A stretch of DNA of 64,000 nt from PNOJ01 sp016706845. Its GTDB lineage: Bacteria > Krumholzibacteriota > Krumholzibacteriia > LZORAL124-64-63. Location: positions 62,001-126,000 of the forward strand of contig JADJIV010000008.1 in NCBI GenBank assembly GCA_016706845.1. Reading direction: 5' to 3'. Below, piece by piece: positions 39,191-48,800 of this stretch (within the stretch, counting starts at the first letter, position 1; every line of letters begins with the position of its first letter). The notes under the pieces are model-generated. The model was not told the origin of the DNA. It ran no database searches and worked only from the letters and a program-made list of their open reading frames with translations. The position numbers and the translations under genes were made by a program.

Positions 39191-40036
39191 ATGATGTCCA
39201 AGAAGATGAGCTTGCTGCTGCTGTCGCTCCTGGTGGTGGGGCTGGCCGGCTCCGCCCAGGCCACCCGCTGGGACGCCTTCAGCGCCACGGCAGATTGCGA
39301 GGGCTGGTCGATGGAAGGCATGGTCAAGATCGGTGCCAGCCACCCCTACGTCGACGTGGAATATGCGGTCGCGGCGACCCGCGACGGCGCCGTCCTCGAG
39401 GAGCACACCGGCACGGTCCGGCTCGAGATGGACGCCGACGCCGTCCCCATGGAGGCCTCCGGTGAGTGGTCGCAGGACATGACGGGGGACGTCACGGTGA
39501 TCGGCACCTTCTTCCTGCCCTTCGTGACCAGCGGCGACACGATCAAGACCTTCGAGCAGGTCCTGGACTGCGGCGGCGACACCCCGGTCGTGTGCGCCCA
39601 CCGCCCGGCCTGGTGGAAGCGCCACTGCTGCGAGTGGCCCGTCAACCAGCTGCGGATCGCCAACCACCAGCGCAGCAAGCAGGAACTGCTGTGCGTGCTG
39701 CGCATGCCCGCCCTGACCCTGCAGATGCGGCTGGTCCGCCAGCTGATCGCCGCCAAGCTGAACGTGGCCGCCGGCGTCGAGAACACCGCCGCGGCGTCGA
39801 TCGCCGCCGCCGACACGTTCCTGGCCTCGCGTCCCTGGTACAGCTGCCTGTCGCACTCCGCCCGCGCCGAGGCGCGGCGGCTGATCAATGAACTGCGCGC
39901 GTTCAACCGCGGCGACTGCGGTTGTGGCAACAAGGCGCTGGCCGGGGCGCAGGACGCCGACGTCGACGAGGCCGACGACGCCGAGGACGTCGACGACCTG
40001 TACGGATGGGGCGACGTGAAATCGATGTATCGGTGA
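39191..40036 (+). CDS. unknown secreted protein with a degenerate GYWKNH-type domain
   Basis: 281 residues, signal peptide 1-26 (LLLLSLLVVGLAGSAQA). The N-terminal half (27-135) is a beta-rich domain I do not recognise. The middle (RPAWWKRHCCEWPVNQLRIA, then LRMPALTLQMRLVRQLIAAK and LNVAAGVENTA) resembles the SQGYWKNHxxxWPV...LIAAKLN domain found in many extracellular proteins of Myxobacteria and relatives, with the first motif altered and extra cysteines. The tail is acidic (DADVDEADDAEDVDDL). GGAGGGA precedes the start. Likely exported, disulfide-bonded, and under its own AT-rich promoter. No function is assigned. Confidence 0.6.
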   Translation: MMSKKMSLLLLSLLVVGLAGSAQATRWDAFSATADCEGWSMEGMVKIGASHPYVDVEYAVAATRDGAVLEEHTGTVRLEMDADAVPMEASGEWSQDMTGDVTVIGTFFLPFVTSGDTIKTFEQVLDCGGDTPVVCAHRPAWWKRHCCEWPVNQLRIANHQRSKQELLCVLRMPALTLQMRLVRQLIAAKLNVAAGVENTAAASIAAADTFLASRPWYSCLSHSARAEARRLINELRAFNRGDCGCGNKALAGAQDADVDEADDAEDVDDLYGWGDVKSMYR

Positions 40037-40056
40037 TCTGAACGGGCTCCCTCCAG

Positions 40057-40082
40057 GGCCGCCTTCCTGCGGGGAGGCGGCC
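40057..40082. terminator. hairpin after the secreted-protein gene
   Basis: An 11-pair stem (40057-40067 with 40072-40082, one G-T pair) and a TGCG loop, 20 bases after the stop. No T-tract, so intrinsic termination is uncertain. Confidence 0.5.
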
Positions 40083-40173
40083 TCCGCGTCGCCGGTGCGC
40101 CGGCCGGACTATCGACCCGGCGGCGCGCCTATATTGGGGGCTCGCGCGACCTTTCCCCAGCGACCGGAGCCCC

Positions 40174-41238
40174 GTGTTCGACCGCAAGCCCGCCCGCATC
40201 GACCCCCGCACGCCCTGGTTCGCCGGGGTGCGCACCGCCCTGTCGCCCATGGCCGGGGTGACCGACCGCGCGTTCCGGGACATCTGCCGCGAGCACGGCG
40301 CGGGGATCGCCTTCTGCGAATTCACCGCCGCCAAGGGCCTGACCTACGACATCCCGCAGGCCTGGCGGCTCGTGGACACCGAGGGGGAGCAGGGTCTGGT
40401 CGGCGTGCAGATCTTCGGCAACGAACCCGCCGCGATGGCCGGCGCCGCCCGCATGATGGCGAACCGTCGGCTCGACGTGCTGGACATCAACTTCGGCTGC
40501 CCCGCCAAGAAGGTCGTCGCGAAGTGCGGCGGCAGCGCATTGCTGGCAGACGTGCCCCTGCTGACCGAGATCACCGCCGCGGTCGTCGCGGCCAGCCCGG
40601 CGCCGGTCAGCGCCAAGATCCGCACCGGCTGGGACGAATCCTCGGTCAACTACCGCGAGGTGGGCCTGGCGCTGCAGGAGGCGGGCTGCGTCTGGGTCAC
40701 GCTGCACGGCCGCACCCGCGCCCAGAAGTTCACCGGCGAGGCCGACTGGGACCGCATCGCCGACCTGGTCGACACCCTCGAGATCCCGGTGATCGGCAAC
40801 GGCGACGTCGTGGACGGCGACTCGTACGCCCGCATGGTGCGCGCGACCCGCTGCCACGCCGTCATGGTGGGGCGGGCCGCCACGGGCGATCCCTGGCTCT
40901 TCGAGGCGATGGACGCGGCCGAGGGCCTGCGGGACTGGACGCCGCCGACCTTGGCCGGGATCTTCGCGACCGTCGAACGCCACATCGTCGAGGAGTGCCG
41001 GCTGAAGGGGGAGCACATCGGCTCGCACGTGGTGCGCAAGCACGTCGTGCGCTATTTCCGGGGCTTCCCGGGCGCGGCCGCCATCCGCCGCCGCCTGTTC
41101 GCCACCGAGACCGGAGAGCAGATGCTCGCCGTCCTGGACGAAGTGCGGCGGGAAGAGGACGTCCCGCCGAGCGCGATGGGGGGGGACGAGAGCCGTCCGG
41201 TGGGGACCGGCCTTGCGCCGGCGGCGCCGGTCTGCTAG
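40174..41238 (+). CDS. dus: tRNA-dihydrouridine synthase (DusB-like)
   Basis: 354 residues. FMN-binding TIM barrel with LSPMAGVTDRAFR, the catalytic Cys in NFGCPAKKVVAKCGGSALL, the phosphate loop VTLHGRTRAQKFTG and IGNGDVVDG with MVGRAATGDPWLF. It reduces uridine in tRNA. GTG start at 40174 with GGAG just upstream; a TATATT box at about 40130 may be its -10. The C-terminal 30 residues (after RREEDV) are low-complexity. Its stop is 26 bases before the PyrR leader element. Confidence 0.93.
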   Translation: MFDRKPARIDPRTPWFAGVRTALSPMAGVTDRAFRDICREHGAGIAFCEFTAAKGLTYDIPQAWRLVDTEGEQGLVGVQIFGNEPAAMAGAARMMANRRLDVLDINFGCPAKKVVAKCGGSALLADVPLLTEITAAVVAASPAPVSAKIRTGWDESSVNYREVGLALQEAGCVWVTLHGRTRAQKFTGEADWDRIADLVDTLEIPVIGNGDVVDGDSYARMVRATRCHAVMVGRAATGDPWLFEAMDAAEGLRDWTPPTLAGIFATVERHIVEECRLKGEHIGSHVVRKHVVRYFRGFPGAAAIRRRLFATETGEQMLAVLDEVRREEDVPPSAMGGDESRPVGTGLAPAAPVC

Positions 41239-41263
41239 ATTCGCCCCGAGACAGTGACGGCTG

Positions 41264-41302
41264 TCCTTTTAATGCGGCCCCGCGAGGCCCAAAAGGAGGC
41301 GG
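41264..41302 (+). promoter_or_regulatory. PyrR-type RNA binding element
   Basis: TCCTTTT (41264-41270) pairs with AAAAGGA (41291-41297), enclosing GCGGCCCCGCGAGGCC, which carries the CGAGGC loop typical of PyrR binding sites. It lies in the leader of pyrR-pyrB-pyrC and before an intrinsic terminator, so UMP-bound PyrR probably controls read-through. The geometry follows the family in other bacteria; the exact fold is inferred. Confidence 0.75.
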
Positions 41303-41312
41303 AACCGGAACC

Positions 41313-41349
41313 AGGCAGGCACGGGCGCGTTCAGGCCCTGCCTTTTTTT
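41313..41349 (+). terminator. intrinsic terminator/attenuator of the pyr operon
   Basis: AGGCAGG (41313-41319) pairs with CCTGCCT (41337-41343), followed by seven T residues (41343-41349). It lies 31 bases before the pyrR ATG and just after the PyrR element, as expected for attenuation. Confidence 0.8.
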
Positions 41350-41380
41350 GTGTCCGGCGACGCCCCCGGGAGGCGTGGAG

Positions 41381-41928
<548 letters not shown>

Positions 41929-41932
<4 letters not shown>

Positions 41933-42897
41933 GCCTGCGCAGCAAGGACCTCATCGGCCTGGAGGAGCTGTCGCGCGAGGAGATCCTGACGATCCTCGAG
42001 GCCGCCGAGGCCTTCCGGACGATCTTCGACCGGCCGATCCGCAAGGTGCCCATCATGCGCGGCCGGACGGTCGTGAACTTCTTCGTCGAGCCCAGCACGC
42101 GCACGCGGATCAGCTTCGAGCTGGCCGAGAAGCGCCTGTCCGCCGACATCGTCAACTTCGACGCCTCGACCTCCTCGCTCAAGAAGGGCGAGACCCTGCG
42201 CGACACCGCCGAGAACATCCAGGCGATGAAGATCGACATGATCGTCGTGCGCCACTCCTCGCCCGGCGCGGCGGCCTACCTGGGCCGCGTGCTGAAGGCC
42301 AGCGTGATCAACGCGGGCGACGGCGCGCACGAGCACCCGACCCAGGGCCTGCTCGACATCATGACCATGCGGCAGCGCCTCGGGAACCTCGAGGGCCGCA
42401 AGGTCACGATCATCGGCGACATCGCGCAGTCGCGCGTCGCCCGCTCGAACATCTACGGGCTGACGAAGCTGGGAGCCGAGGTGACGGTCTGCGGGCCGCC
42501 GACCATGGTCCCGGCCGCCATCTCCCGCCTGGGCGTGAAGGTCGAGCACGACCTGCTGCGCGCGGTGGCCGACGCCGACGTGCTGAACATCCTGCGCATC
42601 CAGCTCGAGCGGCAGAGCCAGATGGTGTTCCCCGGCAACCGGGAGTACCACCTGATGTTCGGCGTCACCGAGGACGTGCTGCGGCACACCAAGCCGTCGT
42701 GCTTCGTCATGCACCCCGGCCCCATGAACCGCGACGTGGAGATCAGCTCCGCGGTCGCCGACGGGCCGCGCCAGGTGATCCTCGAACAGGTGACCAACGG
42801 CGTGGCCGTGCGCATGGCCGTGATCTACCTGCTGTCCGGGGGCGATCCCCGGCAGCTCGGCGGCGGCGTCCGCGCCGGCGGACGCGGGGAGGACTGA
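41929..42897 (+). CDS. pyrB: aspartate carbamoyltransferase catalytic subunit
   Basis: 322 residues. Carbamoyl-phosphate loop VEPSTRTRISFELAEKR, HPTQGLLDIMTM, GDIAQSRVARSNIY and CFVMHPGPMNRDVEI are all intact. It performs the first committed step of pyrimidine synthesis. Start overlaps the pyrR stop. No pyrI regulatory subunit is seen, so this is probably the non-allosteric class. The last 20 residues are Gly/Arg-rich. Confidence 0.95.
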
Positions 42898-42899
42898 GC

Positions 42900-44210
42900 A
42901 TGGATTGGAACTGGAAGCGGATCCCGGCCGAGTACCTGGTCGCGAACGTGCGCCTGTGCCGCGACGGGAAGCTGTCGGCGCGGCCGGGCTTCCTGCACGT
43001 CCAGAAGGGCCGTCTCGTCGCCCTCGGCCTCGGCGCACCGGCGCGCGAGGACCTGCCCGTGCTCGACGGCGGCGGACTGGTCTGCGCTCCCGGACTCGTG
43101 GACGTCCACGTGCACTTCCGCGAGCCCGGCCAGGAGGAGAAGGAGACCGTCGCCACCGGCTCGCGCGCCGCGGCGGCCGGCGGGTTCACGGCCGTGGTCA
43201 CGATGCCGAACACCCGCCCGCCGGTGGACGACGCGCCGATGGTGCGCTACCTCCTGGACCGCGCCGAGGAGACGGGCCTCTGCCGCGTCTTCCCCACCGC
43301 GGCGATCAGCAAGGGGCAGGAGGGCGAGACGCTCACGGAGTTCGGCGACCTGGTCAAGGCCGGCGCCGTCGGCTTCACGGACGACGGCCGGCCGGTCATG
43401 CACGGCAAGCTCATGCAGTACGCCCTGCAGTACGCGCGGATGCTGGGCGTGCCCGTGACCTGCCACGCCGAGGACACGACCCTGGCCGGCAAGGGCGTGA
43501 TGCACGCCGGCTACTGGTCCACGAAGCTGGGCCTGGCGGGCCTGCCGCGGCTGGCCGAGGACGCGATGGTGTTCCGCGACGTCGAGCTGGCCCGCACGAC
43601 CGGCGGCCACCTGCACGTCGCCCACGTCTCGACCAGGGGCACCGTCGAGATCATCCGCCGGGCGCGGGAGCAGGGGGTGAACGTCACGGCCGAGGTGACG
43701 CCCCACCACCTGTCCCTGGACCACTCGTGCTGCCGCGACTTCTCGCCGCTGTTCAAGATGAGCCCGCCGCTGCGCGAGCAGGAGGACATCGAGGCGGTGA
43801 CCCAGGGCCTGGTCGACGGTGTGCTGGACTGCATCGCCAGCGACCACGCGCCGCACACGGCGATGGAGAAGGAGCTGATGTTCGACCAGGCGCCTTTCGG
43901 CGTGGTCGGGCTGGAGACCGCGCTCGCGGTCTGCCATACTCACCTGGTCCGCACCGGCAAGCTGGACCTGGGCCAGCTCGTGGACCGCATGAGCGCCCGC
44001 GCCGCGGCGACCTACGGGCTGCCCTGCGGGAAGCTCGAGGAGGGCGGGGAGGCCGACTTCCTGCTCTTCGACCCGGAAGAGGAATGGACCGTGCAGCCCG
44101 AGCTGCTGAAGTCCAAGAGCAAGAACACCCCGTACGGCGGGCAGAAGCTGGCCGGGCGCGTGAAGGCGACCTTCCTGCGCGGCCGGCTGACCCACCGCGA
44201 CGGGGAATGA
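42900..44210 (+). CDS. pyrC: dihydroorotase
   Basis: 436 residues, the longer dihydroorotase class. Metal motif DVHVHFREPGQEEKE, GFTDDGRPVM, EVTPHHLSLDH, and DCIASDHAPHTAMEKE are present. It closes carbamoyl-aspartate to dihydroorotate. ATG 42900 is two bases after the pyrB stop. Catalytically complete as far as visible motifs show. Confidence 0.95.
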   Translation: MDWNWKRIPAEYLVANVRLCRDGKLSARPGFLHVQKGRLVALGLGAPAREDLPVLDGGGLVCAPGLVDVHVHFREPGQEEKETVATGSRAAAAGGFTAVVTMPNTRPPVDDAPMVRYLLDRAEETGLCRVFPTAAISKGQEGETLTEFGDLVKAGAVGFTDDGRPVMHGKLMQYALQYARMLGVPVTCHAEDTTLAGKGVMHAGYWSTKLGLAGLPRLAEDAMVFRDVELARTTGGHLHVAHVSTRGTVEIIRRAREQGVNVTAEVTPHHLSLDHSCCRDFSPLFKMSPPLREQEDIEAVTQGLVDGVLDCIASDHAPHTAMEKELMFDQAPFGVVGLETALAVCHTHLVRTGKLDLGQLVDRMSARAAATYGLPCGKLEEGGEADFLLFDPEEEWTVQPELLKSKSKNTPYGGQKLAGRVKATFLRGRLTHRDGE

Positions 44211-44258
44211 CCGCGCGTCGACCGAAGTCCCGACGACCCCTGGGATAGGATGTCCGCG

Positions 44259-45824
44259 ATGAAGTACCGTCACCGCCGCCTGGCCGCGGCCGCGCTCGCG
44301 ACGGCCCTGCTGGCCGCGGGCGCGGGCTGCGCCCGTTTCAACACCTTCTACAACGCCCGCAAGGCGTACACGACCGCCGAGCAGGTGCGCGCGGACCGCG
44401 TCAAGCAGGGTCTGGACCCGGCCACGCCCACGCCGCAGCAGGCCCAGGAATACCAGCGGTGCGTCAAGAAGTGCCAGATCATCCTGGACGAGTACCCGGG
44501 CCACGCGCTCACCGACGACGCCCTGTTCCTGATGGCCAAGGCGTACCACCGGCTCGAGTCGCACCGCATGGCGATCACCCAGCTGAACCTGCTGATCTCG
44601 AACTTCCCGGCCACGCCGCACCTGGAGGAGGCCCTGTACCTGCAGGCCGTGAGCCACCTGCTGGTGGGCGACGTCGCCGGCAGCAACAGCTTCCTCGCCC
44701 AGCTCGAGCAGGCGTTCCCCGAGTCGGAGTTCCAGGCCGAGGCGCTGCGCGTCGGCGGCGAGAACGCCCTGGCGCTGGAGTCCTGGGCCGAAGCCCGCGA
44801 CCGCTTCCGCGATTACCTCGACCGCCACGCCGGCGGCGGCGAGGCGGCGTCCGTCGGCAACAAGCTGGCTCTCTGCTACTGGGAGCTGGGGGAATACGAG
44901 GAGGCCCGCGGCCGCCTGGAGGCCGTCGTCGCCGCCGGCGGGGACAAGGGGCAGCTGTTCGACGCCCGGCTGCTGCAGGCCCGCTGCCTGGCGCGCCTCG
45001 GACGCCACGACGAGGCCTCCGACCTCATCGACCAGCTGAAGCAGGAAGCCGAGCTCTACGGCAAGGACGGCGTGACGGCGCTGGCCCAGGCCGAGGTGAT
45101 GGTCGCCCGGGGGAATGCGGACGAGGCGGCCCCGCTGCTGGAGGGCCTGCCCCCGGAGTGGCGCGCCGGCGAGGTGCCGGCGAGGCTGGCCGAGATGCTC
45201 GGGGAGATCTACCTGAAGCAGTGGAAGATCGAGGAGGCCCGGCAGCAGTTCCGCGACGCCCTGCGCAACGCGAACGTGCTGGAGGACGAGCAGCGCTGCC
45301 GCCGGCTCGACGCCGAGCTCAACCGCTACCTGGCTGCCGAGCAGCGCCTCGGCACCGCCGGCGAGGACCAGAAACCCGCCCTGCGTCTGACCATGGCCAA
45401 CGTCCTGCTGTTCGCGCTGGACCGGCCCCGGCTCGCGCTGGACGCCTACCTCGAGGTGGTCGCGGCGGCGGAGCAGGACAGCGCCGCCGCCGTGCGCGGC
45501 CTCTACGGCGCCGCCCTGGTCTACCGCGACCGTCTCAGCCTGCCGGATTCCGCGGCGGTGCTCACCGCGCGGCTGCAGGACGAGTATCCGGAGTCGCCCC
45601 AGGCCTTCGTCACGCGCGAGGGCGCCGAAGGCGACCTCTACGCCTACCTGACGGGGCTCGAGGCTCGCCGGCGCGAGCTCGAGCTGGCGGCCGGAGGGCC
45701 GGCGCAGGACGGTCCCGGCGCCGTCGAGGCGACCGGTCCGGCGGGAGAGAGGCCCGGTGCCGCGCCGGTGACGGGTGGACGCCGGTCGCACTGGCGCGAC
45801 CGCAAGCTTCAGGGGCGCGTTTGA
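44259..45824 (+). CDS. TPR-containing lipoprotein, PorW/SprE- or BamD-like
   Basis: 521 residues (ATG 44250 is an alternative start but has no spacer for a ribosome site; AGGA fits 44259). A lipoprotein signal ends AGAGCARFNTFYNARKAYT; the CxxxNTFYNxxxAY start is reminiscent of the PorW/SprE lipoproteins of type IX secretion. About ten TPR-like helical pairs follow (for example LGEYEEARGRLEAVVAAGGD). It is inserted between pyrC and pyrK on the same strand with short spacers, yet has no link to pyrimidine synthesis. A role in outer-membrane assembly or secretion, matching the sorting-type C-termini in the locus, is an inference. Confidence 0.65.
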   Translation: MKYRHRRLAAAALATALLAAGAGCARFNTFYNARKAYTTAEQVRADRVKQGLDPATPTPQQAQEYQRCVKKCQIILDEYPGHALTDDALFLMAKAYHRLESHRMAITQLNLLISNFPATPHLEEALYLQAVSHLLVGDVAGSNSFLAQLEQAFPESEFQAEALRVGGENALALESWAEARDRFRDYLDRHAGGGEAASVGNKLALCYWELGEYEEARGRLEAVVAAGGDKGQLFDARLLQARCLARLGRHDEASDLIDQLKQEAELYGKDGVTALAQAEVMVARGNADEAAPLLEGLPPEWRAGEVPARLAEMLGEIYLKQWKIEEARQQFRDALRNANVLEDEQRCRRLDAELNRYLAAEQRLGTAGEDQKPALRLTMANVLLFALDRPRLALDAYLEVVAAAEQDSAAAVRGLYGAALVYRDRLSLPDSAAVLTARLQDEYPESPQAFVTREGAEGDLYAYLTGLEARRRELELAAGGPAQDGPGAVEATGPAGERPGAAPVTGGRRSHWRDRKLQGRV

Positions 45825-45858
45825 CGGGACACCGGGCCGAGACCTAGGAGAGCCTGAC

Positions 45859-46686
45859 GTGAACATGCCGGCCGTTGCGACCGCACCGCCCGCCCGCCGC
45901 CTGCACGGGGCGATCGCCGCGGAGGCTCCCGTCTCATCGTCCATGCGACGACTCGAACTCGAACTCGAGGAAGCCGTCGCGTTCCAGCCGGGGCAGTTCT
46001 GCATGCTCAACCTCGCGGGCGAAGCCGGCCTGGTCTTCGGCCGGCCCTTTTCCCTGCTGGCGGCGGCGGGGCGGCGTCTCTCGCTGCTCTACAAGGTCGT
46101 CGGCCGCGGCACGGCCCGGCTGCGCGACGCCGGCGTCGGGGCGCCGGTCACCTGCCTCGCGCCCCTGGGCCGGCCTTTCCCGGCGCCCGGCTCCCGGCCC
46201 CACCTGTTGCTGGCCGGCGGGGTGGGGCTGCCGCCCCTGCTCGCCTGGGCGGAGCGCTGGGGCCGCTCCTGCGACTTGTGCTGCGCCGGCGGACGCGACG
46301 GCGAGGATCTGCCCTGGGGGCTGCTGGGACCCTCCTGGCGCGTCAGCGTGGACCGGCCCGGCGCGCTGCCGGCCGGCCGCCGGGCCTTCGACGGGAACGT
46401 CGTGGAATTGGCCCGCTCGCTGCTGCCCGCCTCGGCGCCGGAGCACGTGGTGCTGGCCTGCGGCCCGCTGCCCCTGCTGCGCGCGGCCGCGGCGCTGGCC
46501 GCCGAACGCGGCTGGGACTGTCTGGTCTCGGTGGAGGAGCGCATGGGCTGCGGTTACGGCGTGTGCCGGGGCTGCGTGGTCCCGCGCGCCGGCGACGACG
46601 GCTACGCCACGGCCTGCAAGGACGGGCCGGTCTTCGAGGCGCGCGGGCTGGACTGGACCCGGTTCGGCGAGGGGGACGGGACGTGA
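45859..46686 (+). CDS. pyrK: dihydroorotate dehydrogenase electron-transfer subunit
   Basis: 275 residues. FAD motif GRPFSLLAAA, NAD motif LLAGGVGLPPLLAWA, and a C-terminal [2Fe-2S] cluster region with Cys in RMGCGYGVCRGCVV and TACKDGPVF. It passes electrons from PyrD to NAD. GTG 45859 (AGGAGA upstream) is chosen over ATG 45865. Its stop overlaps the pyrD GTG start, typical of this pair. Confidence 0.93.
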   Translation: MNMPAVATAPPARRLHGAIAAEAPVSSSMRRLELELEEAVAFQPGQFCMLNLAGEAGLVFGRPFSLLAAAGRRLSLLYKVVGRGTARLRDAGVGAPVTCLAPLGRPFPAPGSRPHLLLAGGVGLPPLLAWAERWGRSCDLCCAGGRDGEDLPWGLLGPSWRVSVDRPGALPAGRRAFDGNVVELARSLLPASAPEHVVLACGPLPLLRAAAALAAERGWDCLVSVEERMGCGYGVCRGCVVPRAGDDGYATACKDGPVFEARGLDWTRFGEGDGT

Positions 46687-47606
46687 CGGAGCTACCGGGC
46701 TGGCTGGCCTTCGACCCCCGCGGACCGCTGCAACTCGGCCCGTGCGAATTCCCGGGCCGGATCTGGACCGCGTCGGGCTGCTTCGGCTATGGCCTGGACG
46801 GCGCCGACCTCGGTGCTCCCGGCCGCGGGTCGCCCTTCGACGGCGTCGGGGCCGTGGTCACCAAGACGGTCACGCCCGAGGCCCGCCGCGGCAACCCGCC
46901 GCCCCGCCTGTGGGAGACCGCGCACGGCGCTTTGAATTCCATCGGCCTGGAGAACGTGGGCCTCGCGCGCTTCGCGGACGAGGTCATGCCGGCCCTCGAA
47001 GCGCGCGGGGTGCCCTACGTCGCCAGCCTCGCGGCCACCCGGCCCGAGGAGTTCGGGGACCTGGCCCGCCGCCTGGCCGCCGCGGCCGCCGGCGCGGCGC
47101 ACTGGCACGGCGTCGAGCTGAACCTGAGCTGCCCGAACGTGGCCGAGGGCGGGGTCGACTTCGGCCGCGATCCCGCGACGGTGGAGCGCTGCGTCGCCGC
47201 GGCGCGCGAGCACCTGGCGGGGCGCGCCCTGCTGGCCAAGCTGACGCCGAACGTCGGCAGCATCGCGAAGCTCGCCGCCGCGGCGGCGAGCGGCGGCGCC
47301 GACGGGGTGACCGCCATCAACACCCTGATCGGCATGGACGTGGACCTGCGCACGGGCGCGCCGGTCCTGCCGCGCCGCCGGGGCGGCTACAGCGGCCCTG
47401 CCCTGCTGCCGGTGGCCCTGGCGCGGGTCGACGAGATCGTGCAGGAAACGGGGTTGCCCGTGGTGGGCGTCGGCGGGATCGCGACTCTCGAGGATGCGCT
47501 GAAGTTCTTCGCGGTGGGTGCGGTCGCCGTGCAGATCGGCACCGCGCAGATGAGCGACCCGTTCGCCGCCGCCGACGTCGCGGCGGCCCTGGCGGCCCTG
47601 CGCTGA
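46683..47606 (+). CDS. pyrD: dihydroorotate dehydrogenase B catalytic subunit
   Basis: 307 residues, class 1B: WTASGCFGYG, KTVTPEARRGNPPPRLWETA, ALNSIGLENVG, ELNLSCPNVAEGG (catalytic Cys), AINTLIGMD, GVGGIATLEDALKFFAVGA. It oxidises dihydroorotate to orotate with FMN, in complex with PyrK. The operon seen here lacks carAB, pyrE and pyrF. GTG start overlaps the pyrK stop. Confidence 0.94.
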   Translation: MTELPGWLAFDPRGPLQLGPCEFPGRIWTASGCFGYGLDGADLGAPGRGSPFDGVGAVVTKTVTPEARRGNPPPRLWETAHGALNSIGLENVGLARFADEVMPALEARGVPYVASLAATRPEEFGDLARRLAAAAAGAAHWHGVELNLSCPNVAEGGVDFGRDPATVERCVAAAREHLAGRALLAKLTPNVGSIAKLAAAAASGGADGVTAINTLIGMDVDLRTGAPVLPRRRGGYSGPALLPVALARVDEIVQETGLPVVGVGGIATLEDALKFFAVGAVAVQIGTAQMSDPFAAADVAAALAALR

Positions 47607-47662
47607 TCAGGGCCGGTCGACGTCGCCGCGACTGCGGCCGACGCGGTCAGCAGTCGTCCCGG

Positions 47663-48763
47663 TCAGTAATCGTCGCGCGGTACGACGTAGTCGTCGTCGT
47701 AGGGATCTTCCCCGCCGTCCTTGAATTCCCCATCCTCTTCGTCGAGATCTTCCGGCAGATTCTCCTCGTGGATGCCGTCGGCTTCCGGGGGCGTCGCTTC
47801 GCCGTCCTCGATCTCCACCGGAAGGCCCTCGGGAAAGTCGGCCTCCAGCAGGTCGATCAGCGAGGCCGTGTTGAGCAGGAGCTGCTCGGCCAGCCGCGCG
47901 CCGAGCGCCGCCGCTTCGCCGGAGGGACCGCGCAGCACGGCCTGGTTCATGGAGTGCCCGTGCAGGGAGCCCACGGCGCCGGTGATGATCAGGCTGTCTT
48001 CCCCGGCCTGGGCCAGCACGCCGAGGGGGCAGTCCTGGTCCGAGCAGATGCGTTCGCGGAAGGCCAGCTCGGCCGTCATCTCCGCGCGCGACTGGGGGGA
48101 GTCCACGGCCCCGACCATGCCGAGGACCTCGGCGTCGCCGGCCCGCGCGACGATGGCGATGAGTCCCTGGCCGGCGCCGGGCAGGGTCATCTCCGGGAAG
48201 AAGATCTCCGTCACGATGTCCTGGACGCCGAGCCGCTCGGCGATGGCCGCCGGCATGACCAGGCAGTCCACGGCCTCGTCCTGGAGGTACGCGTCCAGGG
48301 CCTCGACGGCGCCGCCGTAGAGCAGCTTCGGCTTGAGCTGGGGCCAGAGCTGGTGGATCTGGGCCATCGAACGGCGGGACAGGACGCCGACGCGCGTGCC
48401 GTCCTCGAGGTCGTCCGCGATGCTGCCGCCCTTGTGCAGCAGGGCGTCGAAGGGCGTGTTGCGCTCGGGCACCGCGGCGACGACGAGCCCGCCCGGCAGC
48501 GGGCGCACGATGTCCTCCGCGGCGACGTCGAGCAGCTGGAACTCCCCGGCGAGCAGGCGCGCCAGCAGCATCTCGATCTCCGCCGCCGAGTGGGCGCAGT
48601 ACAGTTCCGACGCGCTCTGCCGGTTGGTGCGCGGGTCCGAGACGGTGACCATGTCGAAGATGGCCCGCGGGTGCGCCGCGCGCAGCCTCTCGATGACCAG
48701 CAGGGTCTGGGCGCGATTGAGGCGCCCGTCGAGGGTGCCCAGAGTGTAGGTGCCGCTGCTCAT
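47663..48763 (-). CDS. divergent hydroxymethylbilane synthase (HemC) homologue with acidic tail
   Basis: 366 residues. The core pattern is that of porphobilinogen deaminase: RLNRAQTLLVIERLR, GLVVAAVPERNTPFDALLHK, GVLSRRSMAQIHQLWPQLKP, LLYGGAVEALDAYL, LPGAGQGLIAIVARAGD, and a C-terminal domain with RICSDQDCPLGVLAQ that may hold the cofactor Cys. The usual catalytic HSLKD segment is replaced by LLDVAAED and KELE is missing. A Glu/Asp-rich tail (about 320-366) is added. It stands alone, convergent with pyrD and outside any hem cluster. It could be a non-catalytic paralogue; the family assignment is fairly sure, the activity is not. Confidence 0.65.
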   Translation of the reverse strand: MSSGTYTLGTLDGRLNRAQTLLVIERLRAAHPRAIFDMVTVSDPRTNRQSASELYCAHSAAEIEMLLARLLAGEFQLLDVAAEDIVRPLPGGLVVAAVPERNTPFDALLHKGGSIADDLEDGTRVGVLSRRSMAQIHQLWPQLKPKLLYGGAVEALDAYLQDEAVDCLVMPAAIAERLGVQDIVTEIFFPEMTLPGAGQGLIAIVARAGDAEVLGMVGAVDSPQSRAEMTAELAFRERICSDQDCPLGVLAQAGEDSLIITGAVGSLHGHSMNQAVLRGPSGEAAALGARLAEQLLLNTASLIDLLEADFPEGLPVEIEDGEATPPEADGIHEENLPEDLDEEDGEFKDGGEDPYDDDYVVPRDDY

Positions 48764-48800
48764 CGCTCGTACGCTCCCGTGATCGCGGTCCCCGCTCGCG

